Numbered from the stretch's first letter, positions 34,502 to 42,891 are shown. The stretch is 64,000 nt of DNA from Candidatus Saccharimonadota bacterium (GCA_015655045.1 JAATFU010000005.1:268373-332372); one strand, 5' to 3'. Translations and numbers: made by a program. Notes: a model not told the origin generated them from the sequence alone.

Positions 34502-35449
34502 ATGAAAAAGATTAGTATTCTGATCCCCGCGTATAACGAACAAGAGGTGTTAGAGCATCTCTACCAGCGGCTCGGTAAGCTCGCTAATGACAACAAAGAT
34601 TACCAGTTTGAGTTCCTGTTCGTCAACGACGGTAGTCGAGACAAGACACTTGAAATCATTAAGAAGTACGCCGCCAAAGACTCTCAAGTCTCCTACATTA
34701 ATCTGTCACGTAACTTCGGGAAAGAAATCGCTATGATTGCGGGGCTAGATCACGTCACCGGTGATGCGGCAGTGATTATTGATGCCGATCTACAAGATCC
34801 GCCCGAACTTATTCCTGAGATGATTCAGTACTGGGAAGAGGGCTATGATGACGTCTACGCCAAGCGTCGTTCTCGGGCTGGTGAGAGTTGGTTGAAAAAG
34901 CTTACCTCTTCAGTCTTTTATAAAGTCCTCCAAAAGGCCACCGACATCCCTATTCAGCGCGATACCGGCGATTTTCGTTTGTTAGATCGGCGAGCAATTG
35001 ACGCGGTCACCAAGATCCGTGATAAGAACCGCTACACGAAGGGGTACTTTAGCTGGATTGGCTACAAGAAAAAAGAGATTCTCTATGACCGTGACCCTCG
35101 CGCTGCTGGTGAAACCCACTGGAATTACCTTAAACTCGCTAACCTCGCCATCGATGGCATTGTTTCCTTTACGATCGCACCGTTACGCCTGGCAACGTTT
35201 CTTGGTGTAGTTATTTCTTTCTTTAGCTTCGTGTATATTATTTTCTTAGTGGTACGAACCCTGTTTTTTGAGAATGACCTGGCGGGTTATCCTTCAATGA
35301 TGGCGGTTATCTTATTCCTCGGTGGCGTCCAGTTACTTTCACTAGGCATTATTGGTGAATACATTGGCCGCATCTTTAATGAATCAAAAGACCGACCACT
35401 CTATTTAGTTGAGGAGTATCATGCACAACCTGATCAAAAAGCACGCTGA
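34502..35449 (+). CDS. GtrB-like polyprenol-phosphate glycosyltransferase
   Basis: 315-aa GT2 enzyme with SILIPAYNEQEVLE, FVNDGSRDKTLE and DADLQDPPELIPEM (donor and metal binding), then two C-terminal membrane segments (about 235-260 and 270-295), the GtrB/YfdH layout. It should load a sugar, commonly glucose, on undecaprenyl phosphate. The extended -10 TGG-TATACT (34489-34494) ends 7 nt before the ATG. Its end overlaps the GtrA-type flippase gene by 29 bp. Confidence 0.88.
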   Translation: MKKISILIPAYNEQEVLEHLYQRLGKLANDNKDYQFEFLFVNDGSRDKTLEIIKKYAAKDSQVSYINLSRNFGKEIAMIAGLDHVTGDAAVIIDADLQDPPELIPEMIQYWEEGYDDVYAKRRSRAGESWLKKLTSSVFYKVLQKATDIPIQRDTGDFRLLDRRAIDAVTKIRDKNRYTKGYFSWIGYKKKEILYDRDPRAAGETHWNYLKLANLAIDGIVSFTIAPLRLATFLGVVISFFSFVYIIFLVVRTLFFENDLAGYPSMMAVILFLGGVQLLSLGIIGEYIGRIFNESKDRPLYLVEEYHAQPDQKAR

Positions 35450-35837
35450 GAAGCTCCGCTTCGCTATTGTCGGTGGCCTGAATACTCTGATTGATTTTGG
35501 TATTTTGTTTAGTTTAGTAGCACTTGGTCTCCCGACCCTGCCGAGTAATATCATCTCTACCTCGGTTGCCTTAATCTTTAGCTTCTTTGCAAACAAGAGC
35601 TTTACTTTTAAGGCTGGTGGCAAGATATCATCTCGTCAGGTAGGACTCTTTTTAGGCATTACACTGGTGGGGCTCTGGGTTATTCAACCAATCCTAATCG
35701 AAACCGTCCAACGGGCACTGGCCTCGTTGAACCTTAACAGCTTTATTGTCCTCTTTATTGGGAAGTTGATTGCCACAATAGCAACGTTGATTTGGAACTA
35801 CCTTCTCTACCGTCGGTTTGTTTTTAAGAAAGTGTAG
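35421..35837 (+). CDS. GtrA family membrane protein
   Basis: 138-aa four-span protein with the GtrA start RFAIVGGLNTLIDFGIL, the NKSFTFKAGG motif and YRRFVFKK end. The start at ATG 35421 has an AGGAG site 5 nt upstream, inside the end of the GtrB-like gene. The GtrB/GtrA pair forms the usual lipid-linked sugar synthase and flippase unit. Confidence 0.88.
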   Translation: MHNLIKKHAEKLRFAIVGGLNTLIDFGILFSLVALGLPTLPSNIISTSVALIFSFFANKSFTFKAGGKISSRQVGLFLGITLVGLWVIQPILIETVQRALASLNLNSFIVLFIGKLIATIATLIWNYLLYRRFVFKKV

Positions 35838-35942
35838 TTTATAATAACCCCTCTACGGAAGGGTGGTTGTTGGATAGACCCTTACGGGAATCGCTTGTTT
35901 TATAAAAAGTAACAAAAAGAAGGCTTATCATTGACAAAAGTA

Positions 35943-35971
35943 TTGCAATATGTCTAAAAATAATATATACT
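35943..35971 (+). promoter_or_regulatory. Promoter of a candidate small RNA
   Basis: TTGCAA (35943-35948), 17 bp, TATACT (35966-35971). No open frame follows before the terminator at 36006-36030, so the expected product is an RNA of about 55 nt. Confidence 0.5.
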
Positions 35972-35977
35972 TGTTAG

Positions 35978-36032
35978 TGAGCATTAGGCTCATTCGATTT
36001 TGATCAAGACTCGCCTTCCGGCGGGTCTTTGA
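35978..36032 (+). ncRNA. Candidate small RNA with two hairpins
   Basis: Between a well-spaced promoter and a terminator lie about 55 nt with no coding frame. The first hairpin is TGAGC-ATTAG-GCTCA (5-bp stem), the second is the terminator stem itself. A regulatory RNA or a relic are both possible; expression is not shown. Confidence 0.35.
36006..36032. terminator. Terminator between convergent units
   Basis: AAGACTCGCC (36006-36015) pairs with GGCGGGTCTT (36020-36029) around TTCC, one G-U pair; T-rich on the plus strand after the stem. It separates the plus-strand units from the NYN gene ending at 36035 on the minus strand and could work in both directions. Confidence 0.7.
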
Positions 36033-36034
36033 AT

Positions 36035-36634
36035 TTAGTTTCTCATTCGATCCCTGTTGAGCCTATATTCAAAATCTTCTGCAAAAAATATATCCTTAAT
36101 AACGCCCGTTGCTTTAGCGTCAAAGATTTCTCGGCCCACGTGGTCGCGTGCACCAAACACAATTGCTTCTTTTCCGTAGGTTTCATGGAGATACTTTAAT
36201 GCATATACCAAATCACCATCACCCGAGAATAAGACGATAGTATCATAGTTATCTCTTTCTCTAATAAGATCTACCGTCATTTCAACGTCAAGGTCGCATT
36301 TTTTCTCATAGCCGTTAGCACTATGGATATATTTTACCCGCTTGCTCACTACTTCAAGTGAATTAGCTGCTGCTTGTTCAAGCATACTCCTTGACCAAGG
36401 AATTAATTCTGTACCACTCTCATGTGGCCCGTAGTCAGCCCCATAATAAAAACGTCTGAGAAACTTTTTCTCAGTCGAGAAAGATCGAACCAAACGCGCA
36501 AGCTGAGCAATACCGATTAACCACCCAAGACTTACTTTCCATTTCTCTACATTCCCATAGTCAACTATCACAATTGTTCGTGATCTCTTCACTTCATGTT
36601 GTGCTAGATAGTGTTTTATCTGGGTCGGCTTCAT
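36035..36634 (-). CDS. NYN domain (LabA/DUF88-like) putative RNase
   Basis: 199-aa PIN-like protein. It has the NYN hallmarks: TIVIVDYGNVEKW at the start (Asp and Asn), KKCDLDVEMTVDLI in the centre, and VLFSGDGDLVYALKYL. These acidic residues bind Mg2+ in PIN/NYN nucleases, which cut RNA. A TAAAAT element ends 6 nt before the ATG, so it is likely leaderless. Transcribed alone. Confidence 0.85.
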   Translation of the reverse strand: MKPTQIKHYLAQHEVKRSRTIVIVDYGNVEKWKVSLGWLIGIAQLARLVRSFSTEKKFLRRFYYGADYGPHESGTELIPWSRSMLEQAAANSLEVVSKRVKYIHSANGYEKKCDLDVEMTVDLIRERDNYDTIVLFSGDGDLVYALKYLHETYGKEAIVFGARDHVGREIFDAKATGVIKDIFFAEDFEYRLNRDRMRN

Positions 36635-36715
36635 ACATTCATTTTATCATAAGCTTTTTGAGAGATCCTTTTGCCCAACTATCCACTCTGTCGTAATTCC
36701 TATATACTAAGCTTA

Positions 36716-37816
36716 ATGAGCCACATACTTATCGATGCCCGCATTATTAACTCCTCTACTGGTACCTACGTCGAGCGATTGCTTCACTACCTTCAGGAAG
36801 TCGACCACACTAATCGCTATACCGTCTTAGTACCCACCAAAGACAAAGACTACTGGCAGCCAACCGGTGCCAACTTTTCCGTACAAACAGTTCCGTTTGC
36901 TAACTACTCGCTGGCTGAACAGTTTGGCTTCAGGCGTTATCTTCGCAGCTTATCACCAGACCTTGTCCACTTTTGTATGCCTCAACAGCCAATTTTTTAT
37001 AGTGGGGCACACGTCACTACCTTTCACGACCTGACACTGCTTCAGACCTATAACTCAGATAAAAACTGGCTCGTCTTTCACCTAAAACAACTGGTGGGTC
37101 GGTTTGTATTTCGCCGGGTTGCCAAGACAAGTCAGCAGATTATCACGCCAAGTAGCTATACAAAACAGGAACTTATCAATTTTACTGGTATTCCTGCTGA
37201 TAAAGTCACCGTGACGTACGAAGCGGCTGAACATACAGCTACTCAACTTATTTCCTATCCCCATCCCTTTACACAGTATTTGCTCTACGTCGGACAACAA
37301 AGCGATTATAAGAATATCAAGCGTCTGGCCGCCGCCCACCAGCGCCTTATTAAGAAATACCCAGAGCTTGGTCTTATTCTAGTGGGAAAAATAACCGCTA
37401 ATGTACGGTCAAATCAAGCGTACTTTACTAAGAAAGGTTACCGCAATATTCTCTTTACCGACTATCTCCCCGATGGTCAGCGCGACTGGCTCTACACCCA
37501 CGCAGCCGCCTATGTCTTTCCGTCTCTTATGGAAGGCTTTGGTCTACCAGGGCTTGAAGCAATGGGATATGGCACACCCGTTATTAGTAGTAATGCAACC
37601 TGTCTGCCGGAGATTTATGGTGACGCCGCCCATTACTTTAATCCCACCAACATTACCGATATAGCCCGAGTGATTGACGAGGTACTGAGTAACGATATCC
37701 TCCGGGCTGAACTGATCACCTCGGGTTATGCCCAAGTCAAGAAATACTCATGGCGCCGCATGGCCGAACAAACCCACGACGTATACACTATGGCCCTCGC
37801 TTCCCGCGCACAGTAG
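36716..37816 (+). CDS. GT4 glycosyltransferase
   Basis: 366-aa protein starting MSHILIDARIINSSTG. It is a GT-B enzyme with FHDLTLLQTYN in the acceptor half and FPSLMEGFGLPGLEAMGYG (E-x7-E) in the donor half, of the type that transfers mannose or rhamnose in bacterial polysaccharides. The start is fixed by TATACT (36703-36708), 7 nt upstream of the ATG; there is no ribosome-binding site, and the longer frame from 36671 would cover the promoter. Confidence 0.85.
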   Translation: MSHILIDARIINSSTGTYVERLLHYLQEVDHTNRYTVLVPTKDKDYWQPTGANFSVQTVPFANYSLAEQFGFRRYLRSLSPDLVHFCMPQQPIFYSGAHVTTFHDLTLLQTYNSDKNWLVFHLKQLVGRFVFRRVAKTSQQIITPSSYTKQELINFTGIPADKVTVTYEAAEHTATQLISYPHPFTQYLLYVGQQSDYKNIKRLAAAHQRLIKKYPELGLILVGKITANVRSNQAYFTKKGYRNILFTDYLPDGQRDWLYTHAAAYVFPSLMEGFGLPGLEAMGYGTPVISSNATCLPEIYGDAAHYFNPTNITDIARVIDEVLSNDILRAELITSGYAQVKKYSWRRMAEQTHDVYTMALASRAQ

Positions 37817-37818
37817 GC

Positions 37819-38760
37819 TTAGTTAGTCAGGGAGGTGTTATATGCTTGGCGCTTAGTTTCGCACTCGTCATATTTCATGCTTTGTTGTGAGACAAGTACA
37901 TTCTGCCGAGGAACAAGAAGGTTATACGCCGAGGTGTACCCACTAGCAGTATAACCATCCATTTCATTATTAATGGAAGTAAGTTGAGCTTGAATTGAAG
38001 TATACTCCCCCTCGCAGATATCATAGGCAGATTTCAAGCTGGCCTGTTGGGCGGTGGTTGAGCTTGTAACGTCAGTGGTGGTTGTGGGTGTTGAATCTGA
38101 GTTTGATCCAAGGGCAGCTAAAAGTAACAGGAGGCTAAGGAGTGTCAGGAGAATAATAAAGACGGCTCGGGCGCGGCGACCCTTCTTTTCAAGGACAAAT
38201 TGGCGAGGATGACCAGGGCTATCAAGCACTCGATGAAGCGTTATATATGGTGTCAGGTATCTATACCAGCCACGAATTAGGAGAATACCGCCCCACAGGA
38301 CCAAGCCCCAGAGAATAACATAATGACCGCCATCCGGCGTGACGCTATACCAAACAGCGGTGATGATAGATCCGAGAAATACTAGTCCTAACCCTTGCAG
38401 AAATTGAGTACGACCAACTCTTTTGGCTGACGAGACGAGGGCTTTTTCTTCCATGACAAGGTCAGCTGCCGTAGGACTCTTCGGGGTTGGTGCTTGTGTG
38501 TGGGTGGACTGCTGGTTTGCACCCCTATGGGAGTCTGCGGCTTTAGCTTCTTCGCCATCTAGATAACTGTTATATGTTTTTCGACTATCTTTATCATGCA
38601 GCGTTCGGTAGGCCCTTGTCAGCACGTTCATTGCTTTGGCAGAACCACCCATGTCGGGATGCAGCTGCTTCGCGAGACGACGATATGCTTTTGTGATGTC
38701 TTCGTCGCTCACGCTTCGATTGACCCCAAGGATATCGTAAAATGTAATATTGGTATGCAT
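37819..38760 (-). CDS. J-domain membrane protein
   Basis: 313-aa protein. Residues 5-68 form a J domain with intact HPD (34-36, in AKQLHPDMGGSAK). A charged linker follows, then three hydrophobic segments (about 120-140, 145-163 and 195-215) and a Thr-rich, coiled-coil extracellular tail with Cys residues. It should recruit Hsp70 (DnaK) to the membrane. Compare the HPR variant at 3528-3989. TATACT ends 8 nt before its ATG. Confidence 0.75.
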   Translation of the reverse strand: MHTNITFYDILGVNRSVSDEDITKAYRRLAKQLHPDMGGSAKAMNVLTRAYRTLHDKDSRKTYNSYLDGEEAKAADSHRGANQQSTHTQAPTPKSPTAADLVMEEKALVSSAKRVGRTQFLQGLGLVFLGSIITAVWYSVTPDGGHYVILWGLVLWGGILLIRGWYRYLTPYITLHRVLDSPGHPRQFVLEKKGRRARAVFIILLTLLSLLLLLAALGSNSDSTPTTTTDVTSSTTAQQASLKSAYDICEGEYTSIQAQLTSINNEMDGYTASGYTSAYNLLVPRQNVLVSQQSMKYDECETKRQAYNTSLTN

Positions 38761-38808
38761 TTATTAAAAGTATACCTTAAGATGGGCTTAAGTGAGCCCA
38801 TATTGTTT

Positions 38809-39111
38809 TCATAAATTGTGTAAGTGATCGCGTACTTCCACAGGATCAGTAAACCCTCTCGCGGTACCTGCTTGATAGTCGCGGACTGCTTCATCTGTTA
38901 AGCGGTCAAGTCGGGCAGCAGCTTTTGGGCTTAATGGACCCCACTCATCGACATCAAGATCAACTTGGCGACCATCTGCTTCTGCCTTTGCCCAAAAACG
39001 GATATACGCTTGAGCCGAATCAAAACCAAGCGAAGTAGCTCGCTTTTCAAGAGCATCTCGAATTGTTTTTTCCATGGGTACCTGTAATTTAACAATACTC
39101 GTTGTAGTCAT
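38809..39111 (-). CDS. Orphan ribbon-helix-helix antitoxin-like protein
   Basis: 100-aa protein. It opens with a beta strand (SIVKLQVPMEKTIRDALEK in the first 25 residues) followed by AYIRFWAKAEADG, the RelB/DinJ-type RHH pattern, and ends in a RHL-like acidic tail. No toxin gene follows: the next gene downstream is a J-domain protein. The promoter directly upstream is near-perfect (TTGACA, 17 bp, TACTAT) and ends 6 nt before the ATG, so the message is leaderless. Confidence 0.55.
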   Translation of the reverse strand: MTTTSIVKLQVPMEKTIRDALEKRATSLGFDSAQAYIRFWAKAEADGRQVDLDVDEWGPLSPKAAARLDRLTDEAVRDYQAGTARGFTDPVEVRDHLHNL

Positions 39112-39117
39112 ACAAAT

Positions 39118-39146
39118 ATAGTATCAAAGTAGTATAATTATGTCAA
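39118..39146 (-). promoter_or_regulatory. Near-consensus leaderless promoter
   Basis: TTGACA (39141-39146) and TACTAT (39118-39123) are 17 bp apart; the ATG (39111) starts 6 nt after the -10 box. One of the clearest cases of a promoter reading straight into a start codon. Confidence 0.75.
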
Positions 39147-39159
39147 TATATTACACTAT

Positions 39160-39621
39160 TTAACTGCTAGCTTGCGCAATAGTCAGTTTACGATCACGAC
39201 CTTCACCTTCTGAGAAGGTACGGATGTCATCATAGTCACTGGCCACGTGGTGAACAATCCGCCGATCGGCAGCATTGAGATAGGCCACGTATGAGTCACC
39301 GGTTTTACGAACTTCTTCAATCCAGACCCGCGCTTGTTGGGCAACTCGCTCAGCTCGTTGCTTCTTATAATCAGCAATATCAATATTGACACGGCTGAGC
39401 TCGGCTTCTTTGTTGCGAAGCACAGTTGAAACGATGTACTGGAGACTCCGTAGCGTTTCAGCATTGCGGCCAATAAGGAGGCTATTGAGGGCACTCGAGG
39501 GGACAGCGAGCTCGATAACATCTTCTTCGCAACTTGCAACCACGTCGAGGTTGACCCCAAAAAAGGACAGGAGATCCTCTAGGTATTTCTTGGCAAATTG
39601 AATTGATTCCGCTTGGTTCAT
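39160..39621 (-). CDS. jag: Jag/KhpB-like KH-R3H RNA-binding protein
   Basis: 153-aa protein with a KH domain (VIELAVPSSALNSLLIGRNAETLRSLQYIV, in part) and a C-terminal R3H-type segment (DRRIVHHVASDYDDIRTFSEG). The N-terminal Jag_N domain present in Firmicutes is absent. Jag/KhpB binds RNA and affects cell elongation. Its gene overlaps yidC by 4 bp, the classic yidC-jag pair next to rnpA/rpmH. Confidence 0.9.
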   Translation of the reverse strand: MNQAESIQFAKKYLEDLLSFFGVNLDVVASCEEDVIELAVPSSALNSLLIGRNAETLRSLQYIVSTVLRNKEAELSRVNIDIADYKKQRAERVAQQARVWIEEVRKTGDSYVAYLNAADRRIVHHVASDYDDIRTFSEGEGRDRKLTIAQASS

Positions 39622-40598
39622 GACGTTCTCTCCTTCTTTGTTTTTAAAGGAGTGTCTTTCGCGACGATACGGGTAATCGTACCCTCACGGGCTACTTTTG
39701 CTCGAGCCTTGGCGGTCGCCTTTTTACCAGGACTCGTTGGTTCTTTCTCTGATAACTTAATCATCTCATCACTATCTTGGCGTAAAATACTGTGTTGTTG
39801 AATCACTGCAACTAGGTTTGAAACCATATAGTAGAGCGCTAAGGCACCCGGTAGGTTGATCATAATAAAAAACATGAAGAATGGGAGGACTTTCATCATC
39901 TTCCCCATCACAATTGCGTTCATTTCAGCCTGATCGGCTTGTTTGCCATCTGAGGCCTCGGCTAAGATATCACGGAGGCGCTTATCAGATTGAACACGTG
40001 GTGTGGTTTGGCGAGACATCAGATACTGCGTGAGGGCAGCACCTGCGGCGATTAGGAGTAAAAAGCCGTTAATCGCGAGGGGATTCGAGGTAATGGCGTG
40101 GTGAGTAAGGTCAATAAAGCCAAATAGCTTCTCGTGGAAGTTTTCAGGGTGCGCAATAAGTTGCTTAATAGGGGCGATATTCTCTAAGAAGTTATAGGTA
40201 TACTTCCCTACTTGGTCGCGGTGCAAAGTAAAGATTTGAATCACTTGGTAGAGTGAAATAAAGATTGGCAATTGAATCAGTAAGATACCAATGGAACGAA
40301 ACGGACTCACCCCGTGTTCTTTATATAACTCCATCATCTGCAGACTTTCGGCCTGTTTATTTCCTTTAGTGGCTTTACGAATTTTGGCCAGTTGTGGCTG
40401 GAGTTTACGCATGGCCCGAACTTGGTGAAGCTGACGCTTGAGAAGTGGCCATAAAGCAAGTCGAACGAGAATCGTAAAGAGAATGAGGGCAATGCCAAAA
40501 TCACCACCTGGAATCAGGCTATAGAGACCGATCAGCAGGTTAAAAATTGGCTGAACAATGACGAGTTCAAAAATATTCACGTGGTAAAAAGACTCCAA
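39618..40598 (-). CDS. yidC: YidC/Oxa1 membrane protein insertase
   Basis: 326-aa protein of the short Gram-positive type: no large periplasmic domain and no lipobox. Five membrane segments, the conserved hydrophilic Arg in the first core segment (LVRLALWPLLKRQ), LQPQLAKIRKATKG in the cytoplasmic hairpin, and FISLYQVIQ later; a long basic C-terminal tail (about 275-326) probably contacts ribosomes. It inserts membrane proteins such as the secretion system components encoded nearby. Confidence 0.93.
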   Translation of the reverse strand: MESFYHVNIFELVIVQPIFNLLIGLYSLIPGGDFGIALILFTILVRLALWPLLKRQLHQVRAMRKLQPQLAKIRKATKGNKQAESLQMMELYKEHGVSPFRSIGILLIQLPIFISLYQVIQIFTLHRDQVGKYTYNFLENIAPIKQLIAHPENFHEKLFGFIDLTHHAITSNPLAINGFLLLIAAGAALTQYLMSRQTTPRVQSDKRLRDILAEASDGKQADQAEMNAIVMGKMMKVLPFFMFFIMINLPGALALYYMVSNLVAVIQQHSILRQDSDEMIKLSEKEPTSPGKKATAKARAKVAREGTITRIVAKDTPLKTKKERTS

Positions 40599-40624
40599 TG
40601 ATTCACTATTTAGTCTCCATTATA

Positions 40625-40984
40625 TCAGGAGTGAGAACTTTTATACAGCTTCGCCTGGATGAACAGCTGCTTGAGGCACTCACTCAGCTCGTCATAGGGC
40701 ATAGTCAGAACCTCGCTTGATGAGACAATAATGGCAATGTCTTGAGCTTCACGTAGCTCTGGAAGTTGCAGCCGCACGTATTCATAGATACGACGACGGA
40801 TCCGGTTACGCGACACCGCGCTCTTAATAACTTTTTTACTCACCACAACCGCAATGCGGGCAATTTTACGGTGGGGGTTATCAATCGCTTTAATCGTCAT
40901 AAGGCGCGAGCGAACTGCTTGGCCATTTTTATAGACATAGCGTAAGCTACTGTGGCCATGGAATCGGTGTACAAAAGAAATCAT
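40625..40984 (-). CDS. rnpA: Ribonuclease P protein component
   Basis: 119-aa basic protein with the RNR motif SRNRIRRRIYEYVR (about residues 57-70) and VVVSKKVIKSAV preceding it. It is the protein cofactor of RNase P, which trims the 5' ends of tRNAs. In most bacteria rpmH lies immediately upstream; here two unrelated genes (RloB and an AAA ATPase) intervene. Confidence 0.92.
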   Translation of the reverse strand: MISFVHRFHGHSSLRYVYKNGQAVRSRLMTIKAIDNPHRKIARIAVVVSKKVIKSAVSRNRIRRRIYEYVRLQLPELREAQDIAIIVSSSEVLTMPYDELSECLKQLFIQAKLYKSSHS

Positions 40985-41016
40985 CTTTTTAGTATAGCGT
41001 ATACGGAGGCTTGTCT

Positions 41017-41631
41017 TTATCTTCCCACTTCAAATTCAAGTAGTCGTAATAAAAGAATGTGTAGGTTTGTATAAGGGGTATTTTTTGGATTATTGATTCG
41101 TCGACTATTACGTATAGCAAGTTCAACTCTTTGGGGGTCGTTATCTAATAGCTTAGATAGCCATACTAAGTTCGTCTTATCGTATCTAGTGTTAATACCT
41201 AGCTTGTGTAGCTCTTTGGTAATGAGCGCTTCGAGGCCTTTGCCCGTCTCGTTTGTCGCAGAAGCAGTAAGATGTTGGAGGAGGAATATTTCAAACCGGG
41301 GATCAGAGAAGGCGAGCCGAACACCCTTCTTTTTAGCGTAAGACTCAAGCACTGCGAGGGTACGTACCATAACATCCCTGTCGCATACCGCCCACACTTC
41401 AATATCCTCTGGCGAGATATCCAATTTCGTTGCCAGTTTATTTCTCTCGATTAGCGCTTTATCAATAAGTCTTTCGTGTTGACCCTTGCCACCAACGACT
41501 TCTATAACCACTCTTGAAGAGCTGTTAATCCTCCGTTGCCTCATAACTATTTTTAGATATTCAGGCTCAGTTACCCTGCCCTCGCAGCAAATCAAGATGG
41601 TAATTGGTTGTATATCACCAGAACCCACCAT
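41017..41631 (-). CDS. RloB family (TOPRIM-like) protein
   Basis: 204-aa RloB-type protein. Markers are ILICCEGRVTEPEYLKIV (Glu in the first acidic site), VWAVCDRDV (the DxD acid pair of a TOPRIM-like fold), and AFSDPRFEIFLLQHL, typical of the family. RloB proteins accompany an AAA ATPase in restriction-linked and AbiL-like abortive infection systems, where the TOPRIM-like part is the probable nuclease effector. The gene follows the ATPase by 10 bp and is co-transcribed. Nuclease activity and target are inferred. Confidence 0.8.
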   Translation of the reverse strand: MVGSGDIQPITILICCEGRVTEPEYLKIVMRQRRINSSSRVVIEVVGGKGQHERLIDKALIERNKLATKLDISPEDIEVWAVCDRDVMVRTLAVLESYAKKKGVRLAFSDPRFEIFLLQHLTASATNETGKGLEALITKELHKLGINTRYDKTNLVWLSKLLDNDPQRVELAIRNSRRINNPKNTPYTNLHILLLRLLEFEVGR

Positions 41632-41641
41632 CTCTTCAATT

Positions 41642-42856
41642 CTACCTTTCTATTACCTGAGGCTTCGCTCCATAGAGTCCTTGGCGATACCTCTTTTCAA
41701 AAGATTCTCCGAGTCGAACCGACTTATCACTGAGTGGAGTAATGATACTCTCTTCAGAGAAATTCTTCTCCACAAAAAAGATGTCCTCGCGGGCCAATAA
41801 GGCATCTCTCATAAGTGCTGTGTCGTGAGTATTAATAATCAGCTGCGCGCCGTGTTTGTTTCTCGAAGACTTGAAAAGTGACACGATAAAGATACAAATG
41901 TCTGAGTGGAGATATGCGCCAAATTCATCAAGGTACAAGAGTTTACCGTGTGCGAGAGTGTCAACAATTGGCGCGGCCAATTCAAAGAATTTTCTCGTAC
42001 CACTTGATTCATTCGTTGCCAGGTCAAAGACCTGCTCACCAACAACTTTTTTATTCTTGTCTCTTATTGTGTGAGTTGTCTTGATCGTGAAGGCATTATT
42101 ACTATTTTGGGTGAGTGTGCTCTTTGTGTCCTCGCTCAAGGGTAACTGTTTAACGACATCGAGTGGCAGTGTGATATTCTCAACATTAAACGATCGAATC
42201 CAAAGGTCAGCTTCACCAAGTAAGTCGGTAACTTCCTTCTGCATATCTGGGTGTGCCCGTAGCTGGTCGACTGTCCACTGTATTGTTTCTGATGGGTTAC
42301 CAGAGAGAACATTGATACCTGTAAGCCATTTAAAAAGAAGGTTAGAATATTCGTTATTGTTTTCTCGGGCTTTTGTTATTAAAAGAACCGTTGGGCGAGT
42401 ATCTGTAAATAATTTCTTACCAAACTTATATTTTTCTGCGGTTGCATTCAACCCCCCCAAGGTTCGCTTAAAAATAGTTCGTGGTTTCATTGTATTGCTC
42501 GCGAACTCACTTAAGTATTCAGTTTTAACTGAATCCGCATCAACAGAAAAGCCATAGATGAAATGCCTACTATCCTGTTTAAACTCAATTTCAAATTCGG
42601 ATGGCTGCAGCCGACTCTGTGCGTTTAACATAAATGGCTCGGTGGGAATCTTAATGAGGTTTGTATTGTTTGAATTAATAATAAACCACTGAATAAATTG
42701 AAGGGCCTTTACGATGTTTGACTTCCCGCTTGCATTCGGCCCATAAAAAGCCGTGATTTTTCGTGTTTCGTGTCGACTGCGAAAGTCTATTTCTTGCATA
42801 CCATTAAACGAGCGGTAGTTTTTTATCTTTAAACGAAGGAGTTGTGACGTGTTCAT
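41642..42856 (-). CDS. AAA_15/21-type ATPase of RloAB/AbiL-like module
   Basis: 404-aa ATPase of the SMC/OLD-like class. Walker A is GPNASGKSN (about residues 39-47), the signature region SSGTRKFFELAAPI is near 290, Walker B is LLYLDEFGAYLH, the His switch is INTHDTALM, and it ends YRQGLYGAKPQV as in RloA-type proteins. Paired with an RloB protein it forms a two-gene defence-like module. The promoter (TTGACT, 17 bp, TAGTAT) ends 6 nt from the ATG. The module sits between rnpA and rpmH, a place normally free of genes. Confidence 0.85.
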   Translation of the reverse strand: MNTSQLLRLKIKNYRSFNGMQEIDFRSRHETRKITAFYGPNASGKSNIVKALQFIQWFIINSNNTNLIKIPTEPFMLNAQSRLQPSEFEIEFKQDSRHFIYGFSVDADSVKTEYLSEFASNTMKPRTIFKRTLGGLNATAEKYKFGKKLFTDTRPTVLLITKARENNNEYSNLLFKWLTGINVLSGNPSETIQWTVDQLRAHPDMQKEVTDLLGEADLWIRSFNVENITLPLDVVKQLPLSEDTKSTLTQNSNNAFTIKTTHTIRDKNKKVVGEQVFDLATNESSGTRKFFELAAPIVDTLAHGKLLYLDEFGAYLHSDICIFIVSLFKSSRNKHGAQLIINTHDTALMRDALLAREDIFFVEKNFSEESIITPLSDKSVRLGESFEKRYRQGLYGAKPQVIER

Positions 42857-42862
42857 AAGAGA

Positions 42863-42891
42863 ATACTATCAAATCTATACTTTAAAGTCAA
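42863..42891 (-). promoter_or_regulatory. Promoter of the ATPase/RloB module
   Basis: TTGACT (42886-42891), 17 bp, TAGTAT (42863-42868), then 6 nt to the ATG at 42856. It gives the module its own transcript, separate from rpmH and rnpA. Confidence 0.65.

Noticed and set aside
35933..35938. TTGACA hexamer upstream of the small RNA candidate
   Set aside because: No acceptable -10 box at 16-18 bp; the nearby TTGCAA fits TATACT better.
38774..38801. ATGGGCT/AGCCCAT hairpin between the J-domain and RHH genes
   Set aside because: On the minus strand, where it would end the RHH transcript, no T tract follows; kept out of the terminator list.
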